In this document: positions 1 through 7,706 of the stretch, in pieces
Layout: every line of letters begins with the position of its first letter
How positions within the stretch are numbered: position 1 is the first letter of the stretch
From: Pseudovibrio sp. Ad37
GTDB lineage: Bacteria > Pseudomonadota > Alphaproteobacteria > Rhizobiales > Stappiaceae
Assembly: GCF_001623075.1 (NCBI RefSeq)
Contig: NZ_LMCF01000048.1
Span: 1 to 64,000 of the forward strand
Direction: 5' to 3'
DNA length: 64,000 nt
Program-made: the position numbers and the translations under genes
The notes under the pieces: generated by a model
Seen by the model: the letters and a program-made list of their open reading frames with translations, nothing else
What the model was told of the DNA's origin: nothing
The model's database searches: none

Positions 1-170
1 TGACTGGCGAGCACGCGATCATAGATCTGCAGCATGAACATCGGACCTGTCAGCATCAACAGGTTGATGACCAGACTCAAGACCCCAACGCCCGCATACC
101 CGGACCGAGACGCCGCAAACGCCTCAGAAACCATAGGGCGCTTTGGCTGCCCACTCTTCGATGTACTCAT
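1..170 (-). CDS. Type I secretion ATPase/permease, N-terminus (partial)
   Basis: Only the first 56 codons are in the window. The minus-strand start ATG is at 168-170, preceded by a GGGAG ribosome binding site. After a basic, polar start the peptide enters a hydrophobic stretch and the motif PMFMLQIYDRVLAS, characteristic of the first membrane helix of PrtD/AprD-type type I secretion ABC transporters (known family feature). Such proteins have six helices and an ATPase domain and export RTX proteins across both membranes together with an HlyD-type adaptor and TolC. It lies just downstream of the RTX metalloprotease on the same strand, which is presumably its substrate. The adaptor gene would be expected beyond the left edge. 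Family call fairly sure; substrate inferred. Confidence 0.8.
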   Translation of the reverse strand, partial: MSTSKSGQPKRPMVSEAFAASRSGYAGVGVLSLVINLLMLTGPMFMLQIYDRVLAS

Positions 171-400
171 AGATACTCCCGAAACCACCTGGCCCCAAAC
201 TTCAGTGCGCGTCACGTCCTCCCAAAGAACGATAGGACGCCTGTTACGCTACAAAACTCGTGGTATGCCCCAATAAAAATTGTGGTCTCCATAGTATGTA
301 AATCGCACACTATTTGAAAGGGGTAAGACGCTTAATTTTGCTCATGCATTGAAAATGAGGGAAATACCGCAAACTTATGATTTGATTAAATAATTATGCA

Positions 401-419
401 ACCTGCCATCGCGGCAGGT
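401..419 (-). terminator. Hairpin between protease and secretion ATPase genes
   Basis: A perfect 7-bp stem (ACCTGCC/GGCAGGT) with a 5-base loop lies 19 bases after the protease stop codon. On the minus strand it is followed by an AT-rich stretch without a clean T-run. It may act as a leaky terminator giving more protease than transporter, as is common between RTX substrates and their exporters (inference). Confidence 0.45.
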
Positions 420-437
420 CGCACATTTTTCTACCTC

Positions 438-2030
438 TTATACAAACGTGAAATCGTCTGCATTGATGAGGCTGGAATCAACACCTGAAAGGGAGATGGA
501 ACCACCGTCGTAGCTGACGAGTGTGTCTGTACCAGTGTCCTGAATCGTAAGGTCTGCAAAGCTGTCTGCACCGCTTTCAAATCTCATAAAGTCAAGACCA
601 TTGGAGAAGTCAACGATCGTGTCTGCACCGCAGTTGATGTTGAACACGAAGGTATCACGACCAGAACCGCCGGAAAGGGTGTCATCACCGAGACCACCTT
701 CAAGGGTATCGTTACCAGCATTGGCATAGAGACCGTTGTCGGCATCGTTACCAATCAGCTCATCATTACCTGAACCAGAATAAGCATGCTCAATCACGGT
801 ATCACGCATGATGGTCATGTTGCCGGTCAGGCCGTTTACGTCAGAGTAAGTCTCTTCCACCAAAGAGATTTTCTGGTCAGCGCGGACAGAACTGAAGTTG
901 ATGCTGTCATTGCCGCCATTATCCATAATGGTGAACGTGGCCGGATTCAGGTCTGCAATGTCGTCGTAGTAACCGCCAGCGGTGGAGTTTTCACCGTAAA
1001 CGGTGGACCCGGTGCGCAGATCGGTTGCTGTGCCGTACAGGTCCTGCATGGCAAGGATGTCTGCAATCATTGGCGTGACGACGTAAGCGCGGCTTGCGTC
1101 CACGTTGGTGTTCTCCACCTGATCGAAGTAGGACATGACTGTGCCCTGCCAGGAATCGTTGGAGTAATGGTTGTCCACGCCATAAGTCGCGCTGCCGTTG
1201 TAGTTGCCAGCATGACCCAGACCGAGAGCGTGACCGATTTCGTGTACGTAAGTCTGGAAGGCATAACCGTCCAGGCCGGTGCCGTAACGAGCAACCCAAC
1301 CGGTGCTCACATTCACGGTTGAAGAAACGATAGTGCTGCCGCGTGTGCTCGAGTTGGCATACGCGCCACTGTCGTTGTCGTCAAATGTGATCTGAGCACC
1401 GGAGTTGACGGACCGGAACTCGATGCCAGTGACTTTTGTCCAGGCTTCCAGAGCTTTGGTTGCAAGCTCCCGGCCTGCTGAGTTCAAACCGTTGAGGTTC
1501 ACGGTGAGGGACTCGCCCGGGCTTACGTCAAACGCACGACGACCACGGCCATTGCTGTTCCAGTAACCGTCGGTCAGCTGGTTTGCGATCTGGTCGTTAG
1601 TGAATGCGTTTGGATCGGTCGGCGGGTCAGTTGGGCCACCGTCAGAGTCAACGGAGATTCTATAGTCCCCGGTGTAACGGTCATTGTAGGATGCTGCGCC
1701 GATGTAGTAGGTGCCGCTGGATGTTGCGGTGAAGGTGATTTCGGAGTTGCGTCCGCTGCCGCCATCATCGTCTGTTGCAATTTCGTTTGTGTTGGAATCG
1801 AAAAGGTACAGGTATGTATCGGAAACGCCCCCACTTCCGATGCCATCCATTGAAATGGTGTAAGTTACTCCGGCCTCTACCTCGAGTTTAATTGCATCTT
1901 TATCGCCAGAAAAACTCAGCGTTCCCTCAAAAGTGTCACCCGATGAAATAGAGTATGGAGTGGTCGTGCTATATGGCGCATCACCTCCTTCAATAACTCT
2001 TGCCTCTTCAACGTGATTATCTCTAAACAT
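438..2030 (-). CDS. Serralysin-type RTX zinc metalloprotease
   Basis: Secreted metzincin protease of 530 residues. Domains in order: an N-terminal prepeptidase-type beta domain (about residues 25-130), a metzincin catalytic domain with HEIGHALGLGH (zinc ligands His263, His267, His273; catalytic Glu264) and a downstream Met-turn (VMSYFDQ), then about five RTX nonapeptides of the GGxGxDxLx type, one degenerate, and a C-terminal type I secretion signal ending in DDFTFV. There is no N-terminal signal peptide, as expected for type I export. I chose the ATG at 2028-2030 because GGGGAG lies five bases upstream; an in-frame extension upstream gives a run of tyrosines from TAC/TAT repeats and is unlikely to be translated. 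Serralysins usually lack the N-terminal prepeptidase domain. Target unknown. Confidence 0.88.
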   Translation of the reverse strand: MFRDNHVEEARVIEGGDAPYSTTTPYSISSGDTFEGTLSFSGDKDAIKLEVEAGVTYTISMDGIGSGGVSDTYLYLFDSNTNEIATDDDGGSGRNSEITFTATSSGTYYIGAASYNDRYTGDYRISVDSDGGPTDPPTDPNAFTNDQIANQLTDGYWNSNGRGRRAFDVSPGESLTVNLNGLNSAGRELATKALEAWTKVTGIEFRSVNSGAQITFDDNDSGAYANSSTRGSTIVSSTVNVSTGWVARYGTGLDGYAFQTYVHEIGHALGLGHAGNYNGSATYGVDNHYSNDSWQGTVMSYFDQVENTNVDASRAYVVTPMIADILAMQDLYGTATDLRTGSTVYGENSTAGGYYDDIADLNPATFTIMDNGGNDSINFSSVRADQKISLVEETYSDVNGLTGNMTIMRDTVIEHAYSGSGNDELIGNDADNGLYANAGNDTLEGGLGDDTLSGGSGRDTFVFNINCGADTIVDFSNGLDFMRFESGADSFADLTIQDTGTDTLVSYDGGSISLSGVDSSLINADDFTFV

Positions 2031-2758
2031 ATTATCTCCCCTAGAGTAATAGTAGTAGTAAACCACCTAAACGTATGAGGGATGCACTGAAAGGCAATAT
2101 AAATGATCTTTAGATTCACAGAAGAAAGTAGTATTAACATATCTACTGGTTGAATCATTGACGAGCCCTCTGTGTGTGAATAGAATACAAAATATATTAT
2201 TTTAGGTATAAAACATTTGAATATTTCAAATATATCAATTCAATATCTTAATATATTTGGATAAAATAAGTTTGCCTACTGATAAATAATTCTAAAAACT
2301 GACCAGTTGATCAAATAATTGTAGTATGTTTTTCTTCTGATCTATTCTAATAAAGAGATATTTAATACTTAAATATATTTGTTGATTCGAAGAATTTATC
2401 AATTCACGAAACTGTGAGATTGCTGGCAACATGCCTGTATATACGTGAAAATGCGTGATTTTGGTGGAACGTTTTATCAAATTAACGGAATTCATCCGGC
2501 AAGTTGACCTTTAGGTAAGTGAGTATGCTGAAGTGAGCTCATAAAACACCCCGGTCAATGGGGCTTGACCAGGGTGAGTTGCGGGCAGGGTACGTCTCTA
2601 CCCAGGGGAAATATATTCCTGAATGGCTCAGGAGGAGATTCTCCGCCCCTGGGTACGCTTTACAGATACGCGAGGCTGGAAAGCGAGATGGAGGCGGGGC
2701 GGAGAACGTTCCTGTGAGTATCTTCAGCCGGCGGAGGGGTGCAGAGCGAAGAGTGTCG
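2031..2758. other. Intergenic region: AT-rich protease upstream region and structured block
   Basis: No convincing gene. Positions 2170-2500 are strongly AT-rich and probably hold the protease promoter. Positions 2553-2570 form a GGTCAA/TTGACC hairpin. Positions 2599-2655 hold a nested inverted repeat (separate entry). The two hairpins lie after the decayed enolase gene on the minus strand and could terminate it. Confidence 0.5.
2599..2655. repeat. Nested inverted repeat
   Basis: Outer arms TACCCAGGGG (2599-2608) and CCCCTGGGTA (2646-2655) are a perfect 10-bp inverted repeat. Inside it, TCCTGA (2617-2622) and TCAGGA (2628-2633) form a second perfect hairpin, followed by GGAGATTCTCC at 2634-2644. 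No T-run follows on either strand. It could be an RNA structure or a remnant of a small repeat element; nothing identifies it. Confidence 0.5.
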
Positions 2759-3624
2759 TCACAGGTTCGCCATAAATTGCTGGTTCAGGTCGATTCCGTA
2801 GCCCGGTGCGGTTGGCTTTTCAAAGCCACCATCCACCAGCTCGGCTTCTGGTGTCACCAGATACTTGCGCAGCTCCCCGTCACAGAAGTCCGGATGCGCA
2901 TACTCAAAGTAAGGCGCGTTGCCGACTGCGAACTGATAATGGATCGCTGCCGCTGAGGTGATGCCTGTCTTCCAGTTGTGCGGCATCACCTGCACATTGT
3001 GCGCGGTCGCCATCTCGGTGATCCGGCGCAGCTCTGTCAGGCCACCGCAACGGTTATAGCCAGACTGCAGCAGATGCACCTTGCCTTTGGTGATCCTCAA
3101 AGCGGGTGGTGCTCATTTCCGCACCGCAAATGCGGGAGCGGGTGTTTTCTACCAGTTTGGCGTGGCCGCTCAGATCGTCGTGCTGCAAAGTCGCTTCTGC
3201 GAAGTACAGCTTCAGATCCTCAATGGAATTGAGCAGGCGTGCAACGTCATACCAGTCTGTAAAGCGGCATTCCGGCCTTTTTGGCCTTAATGTCCCATGC
3301 TGCAATGTCGATTGGAGACTTCGCTGGCAGTCCACCCCAGGTGCAGCGTGCTCCAAGCCAGTTGTTGAGTTCCTGAGTCATCAGCGGATTTTTGCCGATG
3401 AGACCAGGAACGATGGTACGCAGAGATTCAATGATGCACCGATCAAAGAAGTTCTCTGTGTAGCTCATAGTTGCGCCAAGACCCTCGGTTCCATCCTCGG
3501 TGAACAGGCGTACAATGTTGTTGGTGTACAGCAGAGGTTCCTGATTATCCGCCCAGGGAATAGGGGGCGCATTCTCATCAGCCAAAGCATAAAGCTCGAC
3601 CCGGCTAATTCTGCAGTCTTCCAT
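2759..3624 (-). pseudogene. Mandelate racemase/muconate lactonizing enzyme family, decayed
   Basis: The three parts of one enolase-superfamily protein occur in three reading frames. The N-terminal capping domain reads from ATG 3624 to about 3250, ending GMPLYR. A middle piece (TDWYDVARLL through AEMSTTRFE) reads in a second frame to about 3100. The C-terminal part (HLLQSGYNRCGGLTELRRI, then the MPHNW strand) reads in a third frame to the stop at 2759. The gene is about 870 bp against the family's usual 1.1-1.2 kb. What is missing between the first two parts is about 80-100 residues that normally carry the catalytic lysine motif and the first metal ligand. So there is one internal deletion with frameshift and a second frameshift near 3095. 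It was probably once co-transcribed with the FAD oxidoreductase gene 48 bp upstream. Confidence 0.85.
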
Positions 3625-3672
3625 TTTTAACTCCCAGTGTGCCTTGAGGCACCTTCCTTATTGCCCGACTTT

Positions 3673-5025
3673 TTACAGAGCGCTGCCAGCCGCACGCATC
3701 GCCTCGCGCAGCTCTTTTGTGTCGACATCTCTGTAGTTGATCGCTTTGTCGATTTTCTGTTTTGTCGCCACAGACGCCGCATGTCCCAGCTCAAAGCACT
3801 GGGCAGTAACGCGGGCAGAAGCGAGCGCTTCGTGTTCGGCGCTCAGGCACCGTCCCGCGACAATCACGTTGTCCAGTTCTTTCGGCACCAGTGTGCCGTA
3901 TGGAACCTCATAGTAATCTTCCATCAGCCAGTGCAGTTTGCTCTTCTCACCGGCGTGCATCTCAATCGGCCAGGAGGAGCGGACCACGCCGTCCTCAGGC
4001 TTGTCGCAGTTTGCAACATGCTCGTTTGTCAGGGTGGTTTCGCCGCTGATGGTCCGTGTCTGGCGAATGCCCACTTCCGGTGGCATGTCAATCAGCTGGG
4101 ACTCTTCAAAGCCTTTGATCTTGTCCTTGAAGAAGCGGTGATACGCGCGCGCCTGACGACGGCCATAGACTTCCGCGTATGTGAAATCAGCAGGGTCCAC
4201 CACGTTCAGCAACCGGTTGTCCTGACCTGCCAGACGGGTACAGTTCATCAGGAACACGCCCTTCTGCGGGGTTGGGAACACCCAGACCTTGTTGCGGGGT
4301 GTGTCGTACTCTCTGCTCTCGAAAGCTGTTTTTAGCTGTTCGATCATGTCAGGCGGGCAGATGGTGTTCTTGCCGAAGTAATCGTAGAAATCGCTTTCCA
4401 CCACGTCTGACAGACGGAAGATCATGGTCGGGTTCTGAATGGCACCCTTATCGCCGAAGCTGTACTCACACCCCGCTTTCGTCACGAGAGCCGCATCTCC
4501 TGACGTATCAATGAATGCTTTTGCTTTGAGGAAAGTGCTGCCTGCCTTAGAGTCTACACGGATCGCGGTGATCTCATCGCCATCGCGGACTACTTCGGTC
4601 ATGTAGGTGTGGTAGAGGCACTGAACGCCGGATTCCTCAAGCAGATCGTCCGCTGCTTCGCGCCAGATCAGCGGATCAAAAGTCACCACGTGGGTGTTGC
4701 CGTAGATTTGTGGGGCGGTGGCACCGCCTTTGGCCAGCAGGCGAGCACGAAACTCTTCTGCGAAACCGAAAACAATTTGCTTGGCGTCTTTGCTTTCGAT
4801 GTCGTCCTGGGTGAGGAACAGACCGCAGATAGTACCTGACAGGCCGGCAACTGCACCGCCGCCACAAAACCCGTTTTTCTCGATGAGGATTGTCTTCAAA
4901 CCGCTGCGGGCACTCATAACAGCCGCAGCAACACCAGATGGGCCACCACCGCAAACAACAACATCTGCTTCAGCAAGAACAGGAGATGCGGTTTCTGCTA
5001 GGGCAGTCTCTTTCCAGTTTTTCAT
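3673..5025 (-). CDS. FAD-dependent oxidoreductase (FAD_oxidored family)
   Basis: A 450-residue flavoprotein with a Rossmann dinucleotide-binding motif near the N-terminus (CGGGPSG, residues 25-31), an acidic ribose-binding residue after strand 2 (ILIEKNGFCGGG) and a C-terminal FAD-contact segment (IVAGRCLSAEHEALAS). This matches the FAD-dependent oxidoreductase family PF12831; substrates of most members are unknown. There is no signal peptide, so it is cytoplasmic. It lies upstream of the decayed enolase-superfamily gene on the same strand, which suggests a former sugar-acid or hydroxy-acid pathway, now probably broken. The GntR gene is divergent across a 547-bp gap containing a palindrome, a possible shared control region. 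Function beyond the family is not known. Confidence 0.8.
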   Translation of the reverse strand: MKNWKETALAETASPVLAEADVVVCGGGPSGVAAAVMSARSGLKTILIEKNGFCGGGAVAGLSGTICGLFLTQDDIESKDAKQIVFGFAEEFRARLLAKGGATAPQIYGNTHVVTFDPLIWREAADDLLEESGVQCLYHTYMTEVVRDGDEITAIRVDSKAGSTFLKAKAFIDTSGDAALVTKAGCEYSFGDKGAIQNPTMIFRLSDVVESDFYDYFGKNTICPPDMIEQLKTAFESREYDTPRNKVWVFPTPQKGVFLMNCTRLAGQDNRLLNVVDPADFTYAEVYGRRQARAYHRFFKDKIKGFEESQLIDMPPEVGIRQTRTISGETTLTNEHVANCDKPEDGVVRSSWPIEMHAGEKSKLHWLMEDYYEVPYGTLVPKELDNVIVAGRCLSAEHEALASARVTAQCFELGHAASVATKQKIDKAINYRDVDTKELREAMRAAGSAL

Positions 5026-5572
5026 GGGTGCTTACCTTGTATGCCACAATTTATGGCTGTTTGCTTTAGTTCTGAGTCCATGAGGACAGTTTTCGGAAAC
5101 ATATCTTCAAAACTGACATATTAGCAACCTTAAAAGCAAAAACTGGCGGCTAGAGCAATGGTAATAACCCTTAGAAATCGATAAATATCATGAAATATTG
5201 GCTTCTGGGATGCCGATAATGATGTACTGACATGTCAGTTAGTTTCAGTGAATTTCAGAGTATCGGTTCATGATAAAGCCCTAATTACTTTAGCTTTTTT
5301 AGTTTATCTAAAATTCGCAAAGCGCAGAGGTTCCATGAAATCCAAGTGGTTTTTGCGTGACAGAATGACACAATGCCGAAGACTGATAGGTTACATTATT
5401 TAGGAGGGGTCCAGAACTGATATGGCAGCCAAGTGAAAAACCGCCAAACAAGATCCAATCGGCTGACATAGCAGCAAAAGAAAAGAAGAGACCGCTGGCA
5501 AATCGGGAATGCACTGTGCTACACTGTGATACAACTGACGCAGAAATAATGCTTTTAAAACAGGGGGTAACC
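5026..5572. other. Divergent control region between oxidoreductase and GntR genes
   Basis: A 547-bp gap between divergent genes with no coding signal I accept. It holds the palindrome at 5226-5239 and a partial copy at 5112-5125 (see separate entry). An in-frame extension of the GntR gene up to 5516 is judged less likely than the GTG start at 5573. Confidence 0.5.
5226..5239. promoter_or_regulatory. Candidate operator ACTGACATGTCAGT
   Basis: A perfect 14-bp palindrome in the divergent region between the oxidoreductase and GntR genes. A related sequence, ACTGACATATTAG, begins at 5112, 114 bp away and closer to the oxidoreductase start. GntR-family regulators with an FCD domain bind short palindromes near their own genes, so the neighbouring GntR protein is the natural candidate (inference). 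Confidence 0.5.
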
Positions 5573-6217
5573 GTGGCTCACCAGAAAACTCAGGCTGAGC
5601 TTGCGCGCACGGAAATTGAGAGAAAGTTGTTTTTCAACGAGCTTGATGTTTCAGCTCTGTACTCTGAAAACAAACTCGCCTCTCTGTTGGATCTGGGCCG
5701 AACGCCCGTTCGTGAGGCGCTTCAGGCGCTGGAGCAGGATGAGATGCTGGCCATCCATCCGCGCAAAGGGGTTCAATTCCTCTCCATCACCGCAGAGCAG
5801 CAATTGCAGCTGCTGGAAGTGCGCAAGCAGATTGAGCCGATCTGCCTGAGATTTGCAGCCATGCGCGCCTCAACCGACCAGCGCCGCGAGATGCTGGCGC
5901 TCGGGTCACTCATCGTGCAAAGCGCCAAGGATGAGGATGAGAAGTCGCTGCTGTCCAATCTGCAGGACATCCACCGCATCGTGACGGAAGCGACCAACAA
6001 CCCATACTTCCACCATAGCCTCGCTCGCGTGCAGAGCCAGTCACGCCGGTTCTGGTTTGCCAACAAAGACAAATCAGACAACTTGCTGTGCTCGTATCAT
6101 CATGAAGCAATCATGCGCGCGGTTGCCATGGGCAATGAGGACGAAGCCGTCAAGCAATCCGGCTTGCTGCTGGAGCACTTGACCGAATCTGCTTTCAAAG
6201 CCCCCAAACTGGGCTGA
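5573..6217 (+). CDS. GntR-family transcriptional regulator (FCD subfamily)
   Basis: A one-domain winged helix-turn-helix (about residues 8-70 from this start; the recognition helix includes RTPVREALQALEQ) is followed by an all-helical FCD ligand-binding domain containing metal-ligand-type histidines. Length about 214 residues, normal for the subfamily. I chose the GTG at 5573 because CAGGGGG lies six bases upstream; an ATG at 5549 or 5516 is in frame but lacks a ribosome binding site. The gene is divergent from the FAD oxidoreductase and decayed enolase pair, which it probably controls in response to an organic acid (inference). Confidence 0.85.
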   Translation: MAHQKTQAELARTEIERKLFFNELDVSALYSENKLASLLDLGRTPVREALQALEQDEMLAIHPRKGVQFLSITAEQQLQLLEVRKQIEPICLRFAAMRASTDQRREMLALGSLIVQSAKDEDEKSLLSNLQDIHRIVTEATNNPYFHHSLARVQSQSRRFWFANKDKSDNLLCSYHHEAIMRAVAMGNEDEAVKQSGLLLEHLTESAFKAPKLG

Positions 6218-6292
6218 GCAGATGCAATCTAAGCATTGAATTGAGAGCGGGTGAGTCGCAAGACCTGCCCGTTTTTTCGTGCCAATATGCGG

Positions 6293-6583
6293 TTAATCCA
6301 CGCCTTCGACGATCACGGTTTCCACATCAGCGATGCCAATTCGAAACTCGCGGGCGGTCTGGTATTCGGGGGAGTTGTAGCAGTTCAACGCGTCTTCCAT
6401 GCTGTCAAACTCCACGATGACATGACGATGGTATTCTTGACCCTCGAGTTGCTCCGCCCTTTCGCCGCGCGCAAGGATGCGGCCAGTGTGTTTTCGCAGA
6501 ACGCTTGGAGCGGCCTCGATATAGAACCGATAGATATCAGGATTTTTGATATTGACGCGGGCAATCCAATAGGCTTTTGGCAT
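6293..6583 (-). CDS. DUF1330 family protein
   Basis: A 96-residue protein that starts MPKAYWIARVNI and contains a central block typical of DUF1330 (GEQLEG-like loop, then HVIVEFDSMEDALNCYNSPEYQ). DUF1330 proteins have a dimeric alpha/beta-barrel ferredoxin-like fold with no settled function. No signal peptide or membrane segment. It stands alone, converging with the GntR gene and diverging from the sugar ABC operon. Confidence 0.85.
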   Translation of the reverse strand: MPKAYWIARVNIKNPDIYRFYIEAAPSVLRKHTGRILARGERAEQLEGQEYHRHVIVEFDSMEDALNCYNSPEYQTAREFRIGIADVETVIVEGVD

Positions 6584-7068
6584 CTGTTTTTTGTTCCTGA
6601 ATCAAAGGTTTCTGACCGGCGGCAGACCATAATCTTTGGGTCTCACGGGAGCCAGATCATTGTCGTTCGTGCATTATAGAGCGCTTGCCTGAAGGCGTTA
6701 CTACCGGCTTTTGACCAACCAAAAATTCAAGTGAATCTGACGCTAGGGCCGTTTCTTAAAATGCGCTCAAAATAGGCAAAATAGAAAATTGTTCTTGATT
6801 AAACGGCGAGCTTTGCTAGTTTGCTAACACGAATTAGCAATGGATTGATGTTGCCTTTTCCGGGAAGCAAAGGGCTGGCCTGAGAGCGTTTGTCGGAATA
6901 CGACGGCATCAGCCTGAAGACGGAATCACGAGGCGAGCAGCCTCTCTGGTTCTTCATAGTACATTTATTCGCGGCGGACTTCTGAGCTTTCTTCAACCCT
7001 GCTGGAAGTCTGGGTGTTTGTTTGACCCGCCCGGTGGTGGCGGGCACATGGTGTGAATGGGGGCTTAA
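6584..7068. other. Upstream region of the fucU/sugar ABC operon
   Basis: A 485-bp gap without a convincing gene. It contains a perfect inverted repeat at 6821-6840 (separate entry) and a GC-rich hairpin, CCCGCC/GGCGGG at 7026-7044, ending 24 bases before the GTG start of the mutarotase gene. That hairpin may influence translation (inference). The operon promoter is probably here. Confidence 0.45.
6821..6840. promoter_or_regulatory. Candidate sugar-operon operator
   Basis: Perfect inverted repeat TTGCTAA (6821-6827), a six-base spacer, then TTAGCAA (6834-6840), about 230 bp upstream of the fucU-like gene. The arrangement fits a dimeric sugar-responsive repressor; no regulator gene lies next to the operon. 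Confidence 0.45.
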
Positions 7069-7488
7069 GTGCTTAAAGGGATCAACCCGATCATTTTCCC
7101 GGACCTGTTAAAGATCCTGCACGAGATGGGACATGGAGATGAGATCGTGTTCAGCGATGCGCATTTTCCGGCCTATTCCGTTTGCGACACCGTGCTGCGT
7201 GCTGATGGGTGCGAAGCGACAGATCTGCTCAAAGCCGTCATGCCGCTTTGGGAGCTGGACCAGTATGACCCCGAAAACGTGATGATGATGGCCGCCGTGG
7301 AAGGCGACCAACTGCCGGATGGACTGGTGGACGACTACCAGAGCGCTCTGCCTGCAGGAGCTGAAATCACCTTTGTTGAGCGGTTTGCGTTCTATGAAAA
7401 AGCCAAGAAAGCCACCTGCGTTGTGGTGACAGGCACGACACGCAAGTATGGCAACGTCATTATCAAGAAGGGCGTGATCCAGAGCTAA
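7069..7488 (+). CDS. fucU: RbsD/FucU-family sugar mutarotase
   Basis: A 139-residue protein of the RbsD/FucU fold that interconverts sugar anomers after uptake. The N-terminus carries the family signature: MLKGINPIIFPDLLK, then MGHGDEIVFSDAHFPA with the catalytic-region His. The pattern is closer to FucU (fucose mutarotase) than RbsD. The start is GTG with GGGGG about five bases upstream. It leads an apparent operon with a complete ribose-class ABC transporter, so it probably equilibrates that transporter's substrate, a fucose-like or other pyranose sugar. The sugar cannot be fixed from sequence. Confidence 0.82.
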   Translation: MLKGINPIIFPDLLKILHEMGHGDEIVFSDAHFPAYSVCDTVLRADGCEATDLLKAVMPLWELDQYDPENVMMMAAVEGDQLPDGLVDDYQSALPAGAEITFVERFAFYEKAKKATCVVVTGTTRKYGNVIIKKGVIQS

Positions 7489-7530
7489 AGCGCTTCCCCG
7501 CCAAGTGGGTCCGGTGTTCGGATTGGGGGG

Positions 7531-7674
7531 ATGCGTGCAAATGAGACAACGGTGACTGCGGCAAAACTCTGGGAGGAGCAGCGCCAGCAGTCAGGTATCA
7601 AACGGGTGTCTCAACCATTTCATTTTGCTGATCTGCAAGCGCAGCACCAGTCGGGATCTGTGCGTTCTCACTGA
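7531..7674 (+). CDS. Possible 47-residue small protein
   Basis: A short frame starting ATG CGT GCA in the gap between fucU and the ABC ATPase gene, with a G-rich run directly upstream. The G-run is very close to the ATG, so spacing is poor. The peptide is polar and glutamine-rich ([10 protein letters not shown]) with no recognised domain. It may be a real leader-type small gene or chance; conservation would decide. Confidence 0.25.
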   Translation: MRANETTVTAAKLWEEQRQQSGIKRVSQPFHFADLQAQHQSGSVRSH

Positions 7675-7706
7675 GGTTTGCAGGCCAGTATTGGGGGGAG
7701 AAAAAA

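Noticed and set aside
2031-2066. N-terminal extension of the protease with a run of tyrosines
   Set aside because: Comes from TAC/TAT repeats ahead of a clear ribosome binding site and ATG at 2030.
2292-2495. 67-residue frame in the AT-rich region upstream of the protease
   Set aside because: No ribosome binding site, composition typical of non-coding AT-rich DNA, no family resemblance.
6799-7047. 82-residue minus-strand frame upstream of fucU
   Set aside because: Covers the likely operator and promoter; no start signal and no recognisable domain.
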